Shown: positions 1 to 7,300, numbered from the stretch's first letter. The stretch is 8,539 bases of DNA from a bacterium HR39 (GCA_002898955.1 BEIP01000033.1:1-8539); one strand, 5' to 3'. The notes: generated by a model from the letters alone, not told the origin. Made by a program: numbers and translations.

Positions 1-246
1 ATCGTCGCAGCCATTCATCCTGACCGGGAGGGCGGACGGAACAGAGCCGGAATCGAGGAAGCGCAGGGTGCGTCCCGCCGACGCCGCGTCCTCACCCCCG
101 GCACGGCCGCCCGGCACGTCGAGCCATTTCTCCGCACCGCACCGGCCGAGCAGCGCACCCGCACAGCGGGTGGTCTCCGGCCGTCGCCGCGCGCTCCCCG
201 TTTGCACCCGCGACCCGGTCGTGGTAAGCGATTTCGATGGGTCATG

Positions 247-281
247 TGCGACCTGCGGGCGGTCCGAACCCAGCGGTCGCA
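247..281 (+). promoter_or_regulatory. Possible hairpin just before the prkA ribosome binding site
   Basis: TGCGACC at 247-253 is perfectly complementary to GGTCGCA at 275-281, giving a 7-base-pair stem with a 21-base loop. The loop can form a further small stem (GGT 261-263 with ACC 268-270). The last base of the 3' arm is the first base of the AAGGAGG Shine-Dalgarno sequence, so the structure would sit directly against the ribosome binding site. Whether it affects translation is inference; such stems also arise by chance in GC-rich DNA. Confidence 0.25.
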
Positions 282-287
282 AGGAGG
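281..287 (+). promoter_or_regulatory. Shine-Dalgarno sequence of prkA
   Basis: AAGGAGG lies 10 bases before the ATG at 298. A second, weaker purine run (GAGGAA, 290-295) lies closer. Together they fix the prkA start at 298. Confidence 0.7.
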
Positions 288-297
288 GTGAGGAACG

Positions 298-2232
298 ATG
301 CCCCACCAGGAGAAGCCCGATTTCGCGAGCCTGATCGAGCAGGATCGCGCCGCCCGACGCCGGGAAGAGTGGCGCGGCACCCTGCTCGACTACCTCGAGA
401 TCGTGAAGGAGAATCCCAAGGTCGCCGCGCTGTCGCACCAGCGCATCTACGACATGATCGTGCGCCACGGCACCACCGAGGTCGACGCGGAGTCGGATCC
501 GCGGATCAAGCGGATCTTCGGTGACCGGCCGGTGCGCATCTACAATTTCTTCAAGGACGAGTTCTTCGGGATGGAGCGGACGCTCGAGAAGATCGTGCGC
601 TACTTCCACGCCGCGGCCATGGGCGGCGAGGAGAGCCGCCAGGTCCTCTACCTCATGGGCCCCGTCGGCTCGGGCAAGAGCTCGCTCGTGGAGAAGCTCA
701 AGCGCGGCCTCGAGGAGCTCGAGCCCTTCTACGCCATCGACGGCTGCCCCATGCACGAAGAGCCGCTGCACCTGATCCCCCGCCATCTGCGGTCGGCCTT
801 CGAGGAGATGCTGGGTGTGCGCATCGAGGGCGACCTGTGCCCGGTGTGCCGCTTCCGCCTCCAGGAGGAGTTCCGCGGCGAATACGAGAAGGTGCCGGTG
901 CGCACGGTGCGCTTCTCGGCGCGGGCGCGGCGCGGCATCGGCGTGGTGCCGCCGGTCGATCCCAACAACCAGGACACCTCGGTGCTGATCGGCTCGGTCG
1001 ACATCTCCAAGCTCGACCGCTACTCCGAGGACGATCCGCGCGTGCTCGAGCTCAACGGCGCCTTCAACGCCGGCAACCGCGGGCTGGTGGAGTTCATCGA
1101 GGTCTTCAAGAACGAGACCGAGTACCTCCACACCATGATCACGGCGACCCAGGAGAAGTTCATCCCGGCGCCGGGTCGCCACGGCACCGTCTACGTCGAC
1201 TGCTGCATCGTCGCCCACTCCAACGAGGCGGAGTGGCAGAAGTTCAAGGCGGACCACACCAACGAGGCGATCCTCGACCGCATCGTGGTGGTCAAGGTCC
1301 CCTACAACCTGCGGCTGTCGGAAGAGGTCAAGATCTACGAGAAGTTCCTGAAGAAGGCGCGCTTCCACGCGCGCATCGCGCCGCACACCCTCGAGCTGGC
1401 CTCCATGTTCGCCATCCTCACCCGGCTCGAGCCGACGCCCAAGTGCGATCTCGTGACCAAGCTCAAGCTCTACAACGGCGAGGAGGTGCTGGAGAAGGGG
1501 CGGCCCAAGCGCCTCACCGCCCAGGAGCTGATGGACGACGCCCGGCGCGAGGGGATGTTCGGCATCTCCACCCGCTTCATCATGAAGGCGCTGGATACGG
1601 CGCTCACCCAGCACGACGGGATCATCCATCCCATCAACGTGCGCGAGGCGCTGATCCAGATGGTCAAGGAGGCGGACCTGCCGGAGGAGACGAAGCGCCA
1701 GTACCTCGAGTTCCTGCAGGACACCCTGCACAAGGCCTATCTCGAGATGCTGGAGCGCGACATCACCAAGGCCTTCGTCTACTCCTTCCGCGAGCAGGCC
1801 GAGACGCTGTTCCAGAACTACCTCGACCACGCCGAGGCCTACGTGACGCGCACCAAGGTGCGGGACCGCACCACCAACGAGGAGATGCAGCCCGACGAGC
1901 AGTTCCTGAAGTCCATCGAGGAGCAGATCGCCATCATCGGCCCCGCCGCCGACGGCTTCCGCCAGGAGGTCATCGCCTATCTGTGGGCGGCCTCGCGGCG
2001 CGGCGAGAGGATCAGCTACGAATCCTACGAGCCGCTCAAGGAGGCCATCGAGCGCAAGCTCATGAGCTCGGTGCGGGACATCAGCCGCATCGTCACCAAG
2101 GCGCGCACCCGCGATCCGGAGCAGAAGGAGAAGTACGACGCGATGGTGCGCAACCTCATCGAGCAGGGCTATCCGGAGGAATGCATCGACACGATCCTGA
2201 AGTACGCGGCCAACCATCTGTGGCGGGACTGA
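298..2232 (+). CDS. prkA: PrkA family AAA+ serine protein kinase (YeaG type)
   Basis: The 644-residue product matches PrkA/YeaG along its full length and is the usual size. An N-terminal AAA+ domain carries the Walker A motif GPVGSGKSS at residues 121-129. Family-typical blocks follow: GCPMHEEPLHLIP (149-161), NNQDTS (223-228), ITATQE (281-286), AHSNEAEW (306-313), LDRI (326-329) and GISTRF (422-427). The C-terminal third is the PrkA-specific domain. A CPVC pair (181-184) could bind metal or be redox-active, which is inference. The ATG is supported by AAGGAGG ten bases upstream. Members are cytoplasmic; kinase activity has been reported, and the Bacillus subtilis protein has also been described as an ATP-dependent protease, so the biochemical role is not settled. 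It is first in a probable operon with yhbH and spoVR. In E. coli the yeaGH pair is induced by starvation and general stress. Confidence 0.96.
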   Translation: MPHQEKPDFASLIEQDRAARRREEWRGTLLDYLEIVKENPKVAALSHQRIYDMIVRHGTTEVDAESDPRIKRIFGDRPVRIYNFFKDEFFGMERTLEKIVRYFHAAAMGGEESRQVLYLMGPVGSGKSSLVEKLKRGLEELEPFYAIDGCPMHEEPLHLIPRHLRSAFEEMLGVRIEGDLCPVCRFRLQEEFRGEYEKVPVRTVRFSARARRGIGVVPPVDPNNQDTSVLIGSVDISKLDRYSEDDPRVLELNGAFNAGNRGLVEFIEVFKNETEYLHTMITATQEKFIPAPGRHGTVYVDCCIVAHSNEAEWQKFKADHTNEAILDRIVVVKVPYNLRLSEEVKIYEKFLKKARFHARIAPHTLELASMFAILTRLEPTPKCDLVTKLKLYNGEEVLEKGRPKRLTAQELMDDARREGMFGISTRFIMKALDTALTQHDGIIHPINVREALIQMVKEADLPEETKRQYLEFLQDTLHKAYLEMLERDITKAFVYSFREQAETLFQNYLDHAEAYVTRTKVRDRTTNEEMQPDEQFLKSIEEQIAIIGPAADGFRQEVIAYLWAASRRGERISYESYEPLKEAIERKLMSSVRDISRIVTKARTRDPEQKEKYDAMVRNLIEQGYPEECIDTILKYAANHLWRD

Positions 2233-2266
2233 GGGACATGGCCGTGCCCACGGGAGGACCCGCGCC

Positions 2267-3463
2267 GTGACCGTGTTCCGGCCCTTCTCCGAGAGCGATT
2301 CGCTGCGCTCGGACCGCAGCGCCGGCGACCGCAAGCGGCACCGGGAGAAGCTGCGCCGGGCGATCCGCGACAACATCGCGGACATCATCGCCGAGGAGAG
2401 CATCATCGGCCGCGACCGCGACCGGGTGATCCGGGTGCCCATCCGCGGCGTGCGCGAATACCGCTTCGTATACGGCGACAACGAGGGCGGGGTCGGCCAG
2501 GGCAACGGCGACACCCGCCCGGGCCAGGTGGTGGGCCGCGCCGGCCAGCAGGGGCGGGGCGGCCCCGGCCCGGCCGGCAACCAGCCGGGTTCGGACGTCT
2601 ACGAGACGGAGATCACCCTCGAGGAGCTCGTGGACATCATGTTCGAGGACCTCGAGCTCCCCGATCTGGAGCGCAAGATCCTGCGCAACGTGGTCTCCGA
2701 GCGGGTGGCACGCCGCAAGGGCTTCCGCCGCCAGGGCATCCGCGTCCACCTCGACCGGCGGCGCACCGCGCTGCAGCGCATCAAGCGCAGGGTGGCGACC
2801 GGCCGGTCCGGTCCGCCGGCCGCGGCGGCTCCCGAGGGCGAGGAGCCGCGCTTCCCCTTCCACCGCGACGATCTGGTCTACAAGCGCCTGCGCCCGGAGG
2901 AGCGGGAGGAGAGCAACGCGGTGGTCATCTGCATCATGGACACCTCCGGCTCGATGGACCGGCTCAAGAAGTACCTCGCGCGGAGCTTCTTCTTCCTGCT
3001 CTACCAATTCGTGTGCACCAAGTACCGCAACGTGGACATCGTCTTCATCGCCCACCACACCGAGGCCAAGGAGGTCACCGAGGAGGAGTTCTTCCACCGC
3101 GGCGAATCCGGCGGCACCATGATCTCCTCGGGCTACCGCAAGGCCCTGGAGATCATCCGTGACCGCTACCATCCGGCCCACTGGAACATCTACGCCTTTC
3201 ACTGCTCCGACGGCGACAACTTCGAGTCGGACAACGAGGCGGCGATGGCGGCGGCGCGCGAGCTGTGCGAGGTGTGCAACCTGTTCGGCTACGGCGAGAT
3301 CAAGCCGATGGGCTCGCACCACTACGAGAGCTCCATGCTGGAGCGCTTCCGCCAGCTCGACGCCGACAACTTCCAGGCGGTGCTGATCGAACGTCGGGAG
3401 GACGTGTGGCCGGCCTTCCGGGCGCTGATGTCCCGGGAACGCCGGCCGGAGGAGGCGGCATGA
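2267..3463 (+). CDS. yhbH: UPF0229/DUF444 family protein with VWA-like domain (YeaH/YhbH)
   Basis: The 398-residue product has the YeaH/YhbH layout: a basic N-terminal region with IRDNI and IPIRG-like segments (33-60), a Gly/Gln/Pro-rich linker (about 73-108), the family block DIMFEDLELPDLE (123-135), and a C-terminal von Willebrand factor A-like domain. The latter has a MIDAS-type motif DTSGSM (225-230), HHTEAKEV (263-270), GGTMISS (282-288) and SDGDN (314-318), all matching E. coli YeaH as I remember it. The GTG start is chosen because GGGAGG at 2252-2257 lies at good spacing; the gap from prkA is 34 bases. Its stop overlaps the spoVR start. VWA proteins often partner AAA+ ATPases, so action with PrkA is a reasonable inference; the molecular function is unknown. 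E. coli and B. subtilis homologues are stress-responsive. Confidence 0.94.
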   Translation: MTVFRPFSESDSLRSDRSAGDRKRHREKLRRAIRDNIADIIAEESIIGRDRDRVIRVPIRGVREYRFVYGDNEGGVGQGNGDTRPGQVVGRAGQQGRGGPGPAGNQPGSDVYETEITLEELVDIMFEDLELPDLERKILRNVVSERVARRKGFRRQGIRVHLDRRRTALQRIKRRVATGRSGPPAAAAPEGEEPRFPFHRDDLVYKRLRPEEREESNAVVICIMDTSGSMDRLKKYLARSFFFLLYQFVCTKYRNVDIVFIAHHTEAKEVTEEEFFHRGESGGTMISSGYRKALEIIRDRYHPAHWNIYAFHCSDGDNFESDNEAAMAAARELCEVCNLFGYGEIKPMGSHHYESSMLERFRQLDADNFQAVLIERREDVWPAFRALMSRERRPEEAA

Positions 3464-4872
3464 ACGCGACGCTGGAGGCGGTGCGCGGCCGCGACTGGAC
3501 GCTGCTCGACCTCGAGGCGTGGGACGAACGCATCCGCGAGAAGGTGGCGGAGTTCGGGCTCGACTGCTACGAGCAGGAGTTCGAGATCTGCGATCACCAC
3601 GCCATGCTGGGCTACATGGCCTATCACGGCATGCCGGCCCACTATCCTCACTGGAGCTACGGCAAGGCCTTCGAGCAGATCAAGACCATGTACGACTACG
3701 GCGTGCAGGGCCTGCCGTACGAGCTGGTGATCAATTCCGATCCCTGCCTCGCCTACCTGATGCGGGACAACACGTTGTGCCTGCAGATCCTTACGATGGC
3801 GCACGTGTACGGGCACAATGACTTCTTCAAGAACAACTTCAACTTCCGCATCGCGACGGACGCGAAGGAGACCATCGCCCGCTTCAAGGCGCGCGCGGAC
3901 CGGGTCCGCGCCTACATCGAGGATCCGTCCCTCGGCCCCGAGGCGGTGGAGCGCTTCCTCGACGCCGCCCACGCGCTCGCCTTCAACCGCTCGCGCAATC
4001 TCGCGATCCGCCGCGAGAGCGCGGAGGAGAAGCGCCGGCGCATCCTCGAATCCCTGCGCCGGCCGCCCGATCCCTTCGCGCACCTGCACCGGCGCGAGGA
4101 GGAGCCGGAGCCCGATCTCCACCGGATCCCGCTGGAGCCGGAGGAGGACATCCTGCTGTTCATCCGCGACCACAACCCGCGGCTCGCCGAGTGGCAGAAG
4201 GACCTGCTCACCATCGTCGACGAGGAGGCCTGCTACTTCCTCCCCCAGATCGAGACCAAGATCATGAACGAGGGGTGGGCCAGCTTCTGGCACCACCGCA
4301 TCATGAACAGCCTCGACCTGCCGCAGGGCATCCGCCTCGAGTTCATCGTCCGCCACAACCAGGTGGTCTGTCCGCATCCCGGCAGCCTCAATCCCTACCA
4401 CATCGGCTTCGTGGTGTGGCGCGACATCGAGGAGCGCTACGGCACCGACAAGCTGTTCGAGGTGCGGGAGGTGGACCGCGACGTCTCCTTCCTGCGCCGC
4501 TTCCTGACGCCCGAGCTCATGCGCGAGCTCGACCTGTTCACCTACCGCCCGCGCGGCGAGCATCTGGTGGTGGACAAAGTGGCGGACGAGGAGAACTGGG
4601 AGGAGGTGAAGCGGGAGCTGCTGCGCCGGATCGGCACCGGCAACATCCCGGTGATCCGCATCCACGATGCCGACTACCGCGGACGGCGCGCCCTCTACCT
4701 CGTGCACGAGCACGACGGCCGCGACCTCGACATGACCCACGCCGAGAAGACGCTCGGCTACGTGCGCGAGCTGTGGGGCCACGACGTCCACCTGGAGACG
4801 CGGCTGCGCGGCAAGCGGGCGCTGCTGTCGGTCACGGAATCCGGCTTCGACGCCAAGCTGCTCAACCGCTGA
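3460..4872 (+). CDS. spoVR: SpoVR family protein (YcgB type)
   Basis: The 470-residue product is a typical SpoVR/YcgB protein. Recognisable motifs are HYPHWSYGKAFE (61-72), NSDPCLAYL (92-100), AHVYGHNDFFKNN (114-126), NEGWASFWHHR (270-280) and NPYHIGFVVWRDIE (311-324). The conserved His, Glu and Asp residues suggest metal binding, but no enzymatic activity is established. The name comes from a B. subtilis sporulation cortex gene; in Proteobacteria the family accompanies prkA and yeaH and is stress-related, so the name does not imply sporulation here. The ATG at 3460 overlaps the yhbH stop in an ATGA and follows GGAGGAGG at 3448-3455, so translation is probably coupled. An in-frame start at 3265 would overlap yhbH by about 200 bases with non-family sequence and is rejected. 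The protein appears cytoplasmic. Confidence 0.95.
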   Translation: MNATLEAVRGRDWTLLDLEAWDERIREKVAEFGLDCYEQEFEICDHHAMLGYMAYHGMPAHYPHWSYGKAFEQIKTMYDYGVQGLPYELVINSDPCLAYLMRDNTLCLQILTMAHVYGHNDFFKNNFNFRIATDAKETIARFKARADRVRAYIEDPSLGPEAVERFLDAAHALAFNRSRNLAIRRESAEEKRRRILESLRRPPDPFAHLHRREEEPEPDLHRIPLEPEEDILLFIRDHNPRLAEWQKDLLTIVDEEACYFLPQIETKIMNEGWASFWHHRIMNSLDLPQGIRLEFIVRHNQVVCPHPGSLNPYHIGFVVWRDIEERYGTDKLFEVREVDRDVSFLRRFLTPELMRELDLFTYRPRGEHLVVDKVADEENWEEVKRELLRRIGTGNIPVIRIHDADYRGRRALYLVHEHDGRDLDMTHAEKTLGYVRELWGHDVHLETRLRGKRALLSVTESGFDAKLLNR

Positions 4873-4892
4873 GACGGGGACTCGACCCGCAC

Positions 4893-4915
4893 CCGCCGGC
4901 GCGGCATACCGGCGG
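4893..4915 (+). repeat. Inverted repeat between spoVR and the SYLF gene
   Basis: CCGCCGG (4893-4899) and CCGGCGG (4909-4915) are exact complements, giving a 7-base-pair GC stem with a 9-base loop. No T-run follows, so it is not a classic intrinsic terminator. It could attenuate read-through or protect the 3' end of the upstream transcript; chance in GC-rich DNA is also possible. Confidence 0.35.
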
Positions 4916-4939
4916 CTGCCCGACGTGGAGGAGACGACG

Positions 4940-5620
4940 ATGACCGCTCTCTCGCGCCGCCTGCTGGCGGCCTTCCTGTGCGCGTGCGTGCTGGGCGCGA
5001 CGGCGGCGGCACGGGCTGCCGGCGAGGCCGCGCGCATCGTCGACCGCGCCCGCATCGTCCTCGAAGAGATGCTGGAGGATCCGGACTTCGCCCACGTGAA
5101 GGAGTATCTCAAGAACGCCCACGGCGTGGTGATCGTGCCGCGGCTTCTGCGCGGCGGCTTCGTGCTGGGCGGTCAGTTCGGCCGCGGCGTGCTGCTGGTG
5201 CGCGATCCGCAGACGGGAGCGTGGAGCGATCCGATCTTCGTCACCGTGGCCGGGGGCAGCCTCGGCCTGCAGGTGGGCGGGCAGGCCATGGACGTGGTGA
5301 TGACGGTGATGAACCGGCCGACGGTGAAGAAGATGGTGGAGAGCGAGTTCAAGCTCGGCGTGGACGCGAGCGCCGCTCGCGGGCCGGTGGGCGCGGGGAT
5401 CGGAGCCGGCACCACCATCAACTTCGGCGAGGACATCTACGTCTTCGCCAAGAACATCGGCCTTTATGCCGGCATGAGCCTCGAGGGCACGGCGATCGTG
5501 GCGGACGCGGACCGCATCGAGGAATACTACGGCCGGCGCGTGCACCCGAACGCCATCCTGCGCGGCGAGGTGCACAATCCCCACGCCGGACCGCTGAAGG
5601 CGCTGCTCGCGCGCTACTGA
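4940..5620 (+). CDS. Secreted SYLF/Ysc84-domain lipid-binding-like protein
   Basis: The 226-residue product starts with a signal peptide: basic MTALSRR, a hydrophobic stretch (8-20) and a likely cleavage after ARA (about residue 26). The rest is one SYLF (Ysc84-like) domain: HGVVIVPRLLRGGFVLGG (61-78), GRGVLL (81-86), AWSDPIF (94-100), GGSLGLQVGGQAMDVVM (105-121), GVDAS (140-144) and a glycine-rich segment near 149-157. Eukaryotic SYLF domains bind phosphoinositides and actin; the bacterial role is unknown, and a periplasmic membrane-associated role is inferred. The ATG at 4940 has GGAGGAG at 4927-4933; a GTG at 4925 in the same frame would place its start inside that site. The gene lies 67 bases after spoVR and may share its transcript. 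Its stop overlaps the stop of the opposing cytochrome gene. Cys14 and Cys16 lie within the hydrophobic core and do not form a good lipobox. Confidence 0.88.
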   Translation: MTALSRRLLAAFLCACVLGATAAARAAGEAARIVDRARIVLEEMLEDPDFAHVKEYLKNAHGVVIVPRLLRGGFVLGGQFGRGVLLVRDPQTGAWSDPIFVTVAGGSLGLQVGGQAMDVVMTVMNRPTVKKMVESEFKLGVDASAARGPVGAGIGAGTTINFGEDIYVFAKNIGLYAGMSLEGTAIVADADRIEEYYGRRVHPNAILRGEVHNPHAGPLKALLARY

Positions 5621-6087
5621 GCGCCGTCCCCACCGCGCATCTTCCTCAGGAAGGCCCGCAGCTTCGCCGTGGCCTCGGTGGGTGGCTCGTCCTTCTCCTC
5701 CTTCGCCACCTCCCGTGGTTGCGAGCGCAGCGTCTCGACGTAGGCGGCGATGTCCTCGAGGTCGTCGACGGTCACCTCGAAGCGCAGGGCGATGTGGGGC
5801 AGGCGGCTGGTCACGCTCAGGATGCGCTCGCGGTAGAAGTCCATGCGCCGCGCCATCCACATGAAGGAGGGCGTGGAGCCGATGCTGTTCCACGGCGCTT
5901 GGGGATCCCACGCGTGGCAGCGCCCGCACAGGCGTTCGGCGAGCTCGCGGCCGCGCACCGGATCGCCGGCGGTCTCGCCGGCCGTCGCCGCGAGCACGAG
6001 AGCGGCTGCGAGAAGAGCGGTCCGTCCCACCTTCCGGCCTCCCCCTCGATGGCCTGTACGCATCCATAGCGCGGCGCGGGCGGGCAC
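5614..6087 (-). CDS. Periplasmic mono-heme c-type cytochrome
   Basis: The 157-residue product has a basic N-terminus, a hydrophobic signal segment (about 23-36) and one heme c site, CGRCH (54-58; Cys54, Cys57, His58), followed by a class I cytochrome c-like helix DDLEDIAAYVETL (108-120). The C-terminal tail of about 35 residues is rich in Lys, Glu and Arg. The segment that usually reads HPxMPxFxLT reads PHIALRFEVT (97-106), so the usual axial Met is absent; His98 or one of Met76, Met78 and Met82 could replace it. The GTG start at 6087 is chosen because GAGGGG (6099-6094 on this strand) lies six bases upstream and overlaps the stop of the preceding gene; an ATG at 6063 has no such site. The gap from the di-heme gene is 10 bases, so it is the last gene of that operon. 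It probably passes electrons to or from the di-heme protein, which is inference. Confidence 0.87.
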   Translation of the reverse strand: MPARAALWMRTGHRGGGRKVGRTALLAAALVLAATAGETAGDPVRGRELAERLCGRCHAWDPQAPWNSIGSTPSFMWMARRMDFYRERILSVTSRLPHIALRFEVTVDDLEDIAAYVETLRSQPREVAKEEKDEPPTEATAKLRAFLRKMRGGDGAQ

Positions 6088-6097
6088 GCCAAACCCC

Positions 6098-7300
6098 TCA
6101 GCCGTCGGGCGGGCTGCTGCGCGCCTCTCCGATCAGCGCGTCGACGTCGTCGCCGGTGAGGGACCGGAGGAAGGCGACGAGATCGGCGATCTCCCGTTCC
6201 GACAGTCCCAGCGGGCGCAGGAGCGGGTCCTTCGCCGGATCGTCCCCGCCGCCGCGATCGTAGAAGCGCACCACCTCCTCGAGGGTCGAGAGCGAGCCGT
6301 CGTGCATGTAGGGGGCGGTGAGCGCCACGTTGCGCAGCGACGGCGTGGCGAAGCGGCGCAGATCGGCGGGATCGCGGGTGACCTCGTGGCGGCCGAGGTC
6401 GGGCTCGGCGGGCTCGCCGACACTCTCCACCACCTTCCGCTCCATTTCGGTGAACACGCCCGGCGCGAGCTGCACCCGCACCTTCTCGGGCGGCGCCTCG
6501 CGGTAGCCGGCCCCGGTGTTGTGGAAGCCGCCGTCGGAGAACAGCGCCCATTTTGGTCCGACGAGGTGGCAGCGCGCGCAGCCTGCCCGGCCGGTGAACA
6601 GCGCGAAGCCGCGCTTCGCCGCCTCGTCCAGCGCGTCCTCCTCGCCGCCGTAGTACCAGCGATCGAAGGGGGAGCCCGCCGAGAGCAGCGTGCGCTCGTA
6701 GGCGGCGAGCGCCGCACCGATGCGATCCAGCGTCGCCGGTCCGCCGAAGATCCTCTCGAACGCTCCGGCGTATTCGGGAAGCGACCGCACCCGTTCCACC
6801 ACCGCGCCGGCCGAGGGCAGGGCGAACTCGCGCGGCTCCAGGAAGACGTTCACCGGCTGGGTTTCGAGGAAGGGCTCGCGGCCGTCGTGGAACAGGCTCT
6901 TCCGGTAGGCCACGTTGAAGAGGGAGGGGGCGTTGCGCCGCAGGCTCGCTCCGCCGGTGCCCACCGGGGTGCGCAGCTCGTTGCTGGTGAAGCCCTGTTC
7001 GGGGATGTGGCACATGCCGCAGGACATGGTGCCGGCGCGCGAGAGTCGCCGATCGAAGAAGAGCCGCCGGCCGAGGGCGATCAGCTCCGCCGACGGGGCC
7101 TCGGAGGGATCCGCGTAGAGCGGCGGCAACCCCAGCGGCGGATCCACGAGCCGTGCCCGTGCCCGCTCGGCCCAAGCGGGTGCGCACTCCGCGACGGCGC
7201 GCGGCGGCAGGACGGCCGCGGCCAAGACGGCGAGCAGTACGGCGAGCCGCCCGCTCCGGCGCCTAGCCGCGTCCCTCCTCCAGCAGCAGCGTGCGGACAT
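6098..7300 (-). CDS. MauG/cytochrome c peroxidase-like di-heme protein
   Basis: With the ATG at 7300 the product is 400 residues: an Arg-rich n-region, a hydrophobic signal segment (19-31) and likely cleavage near AVA (35-37). Two heme c sites, CGMCH (94-98) and CARCH (241-245), lie about 150 residues apart as in the BCCP/MauG family. Other family segments are LGRRLFFDRRLS (76-87), NAPSLFNVAYR (123-133), FHDGR (137-141), SDGGFHNTG (255-263), TPSLRNVALTAPYMHDGS (319-336) and DLVAFLRSLTG (373-383). Family members reduce hydrogen peroxide or use it to oxidise a partner protein, as MauG does when it forms tryptophan tryptophylquinone. Next to mtoX and SCO, a role in methanethiol oxidase maturation is likely; use of peroxide made by that enzyme is an alternative. 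The start overlaps the SCO gene by 38 bases without a clear ribosome binding site. Long upstream extensions in this frame lie inside the SCO gene and are rejected. Confidence 0.92.
   Translation of the reverse strand: MSARCCWRRDAARRRSGRLAVLLAVLAAAVLPPRAVAECAPAWAERARARLVDPPLGLPPLYADPSEAPSAELIALGRRLFFDRRLSRAGTMSCGMCHIPEQGFTSNELRTPVGTGGASLRRNAPSLFNVAYRKSLFHDGREPFLETQPVNVFLEPREFALPSAGAVVERVRSLPEYAGAFERIFGGPATLDRIGAALAAYERTLLSAGSPFDRWYYGGEEDALDEAAKRGFALFTGRAGCARCHLVGPKWALFSDGGFHNTGAGYREAPPEKVRVQLAPGVFTEMERKVVESVGEPAEPDLGRHEVTRDPADLRRFATPSLRNVALTAPYMHDGSLSTLEEVVRFYDRGGGDDPAKDPLLRPLGLSEREIADLVAFLRSLTGDDVDALIGEARSSPPDG

Larger units (their letters stand above)
1..297. other. Non-coding leader upstream of prkA
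   Basis: No credible gene is seen here on either strand. The open frames present are arginine- and proline-rich, lack ribosome binding sites and either run antisense into prkA or stop early, as expected of chance frames in GC-rich DNA. The stretch should hold the promoter of the prkA operon, but I could not find a convincing sigma-70 pair: TTGCAC at 202-207 is an acceptable -35, yet the hexamer 17 bases further on, TAAGCG, is a poor -10. No GG-N10-GC sigma-54 element was found in the two GGCACG sites checked. A direct repeat CCCGGCACG occurs at 97-105 and 110-118, and a possible hairpin lies at 247-281. Confidence 0.6.

Noticed and set aside
202..230. Sigma-70 promoter TTGCAC-17-TAAGCG
   Set aside because: The -10 matches only the first two consensus bases, so it is too weak to report as a promoter.
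837..2270. Long plus-strand open frame inside prkA
   Set aside because: It overlaps the well-supported prkA in another frame and encodes Arg/Gly/Pro/His-rich sequence without a domain; a GC-rich shadow.
2156..3322. 388-codon minus-strand open frame opposite yhbH
   Set aside because: Antisense shadow with the same biased composition and no motifs.
3265..3459. Upstream in-frame extension of spoVR
   Set aside because: It overlaps the VWA domain of yhbH and does not resemble SpoVR; the ATG at 3460 with GGAGGAGG fits the family.
4925..4939. GTG start five codons upstream of the SYLF gene start
   Set aside because: It lies within the ribosome binding site used by the ATG at 4940 and spoils the signal peptide start.
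3322..5112. 596-codon minus-strand open frame opposite spoVR
   Set aside because: Antisense to spoVR and its flanks, rich in Val, Ala, Leu, His and Glu in the way typical of the reverse complement of a GC-rich gene; no recognisable family.
4862..6067. Minus-strand open frame spanning the SYLF and cytochrome regions
   Set aside because: Arg/Ala/His-rich and overlaps two better-supported genes.
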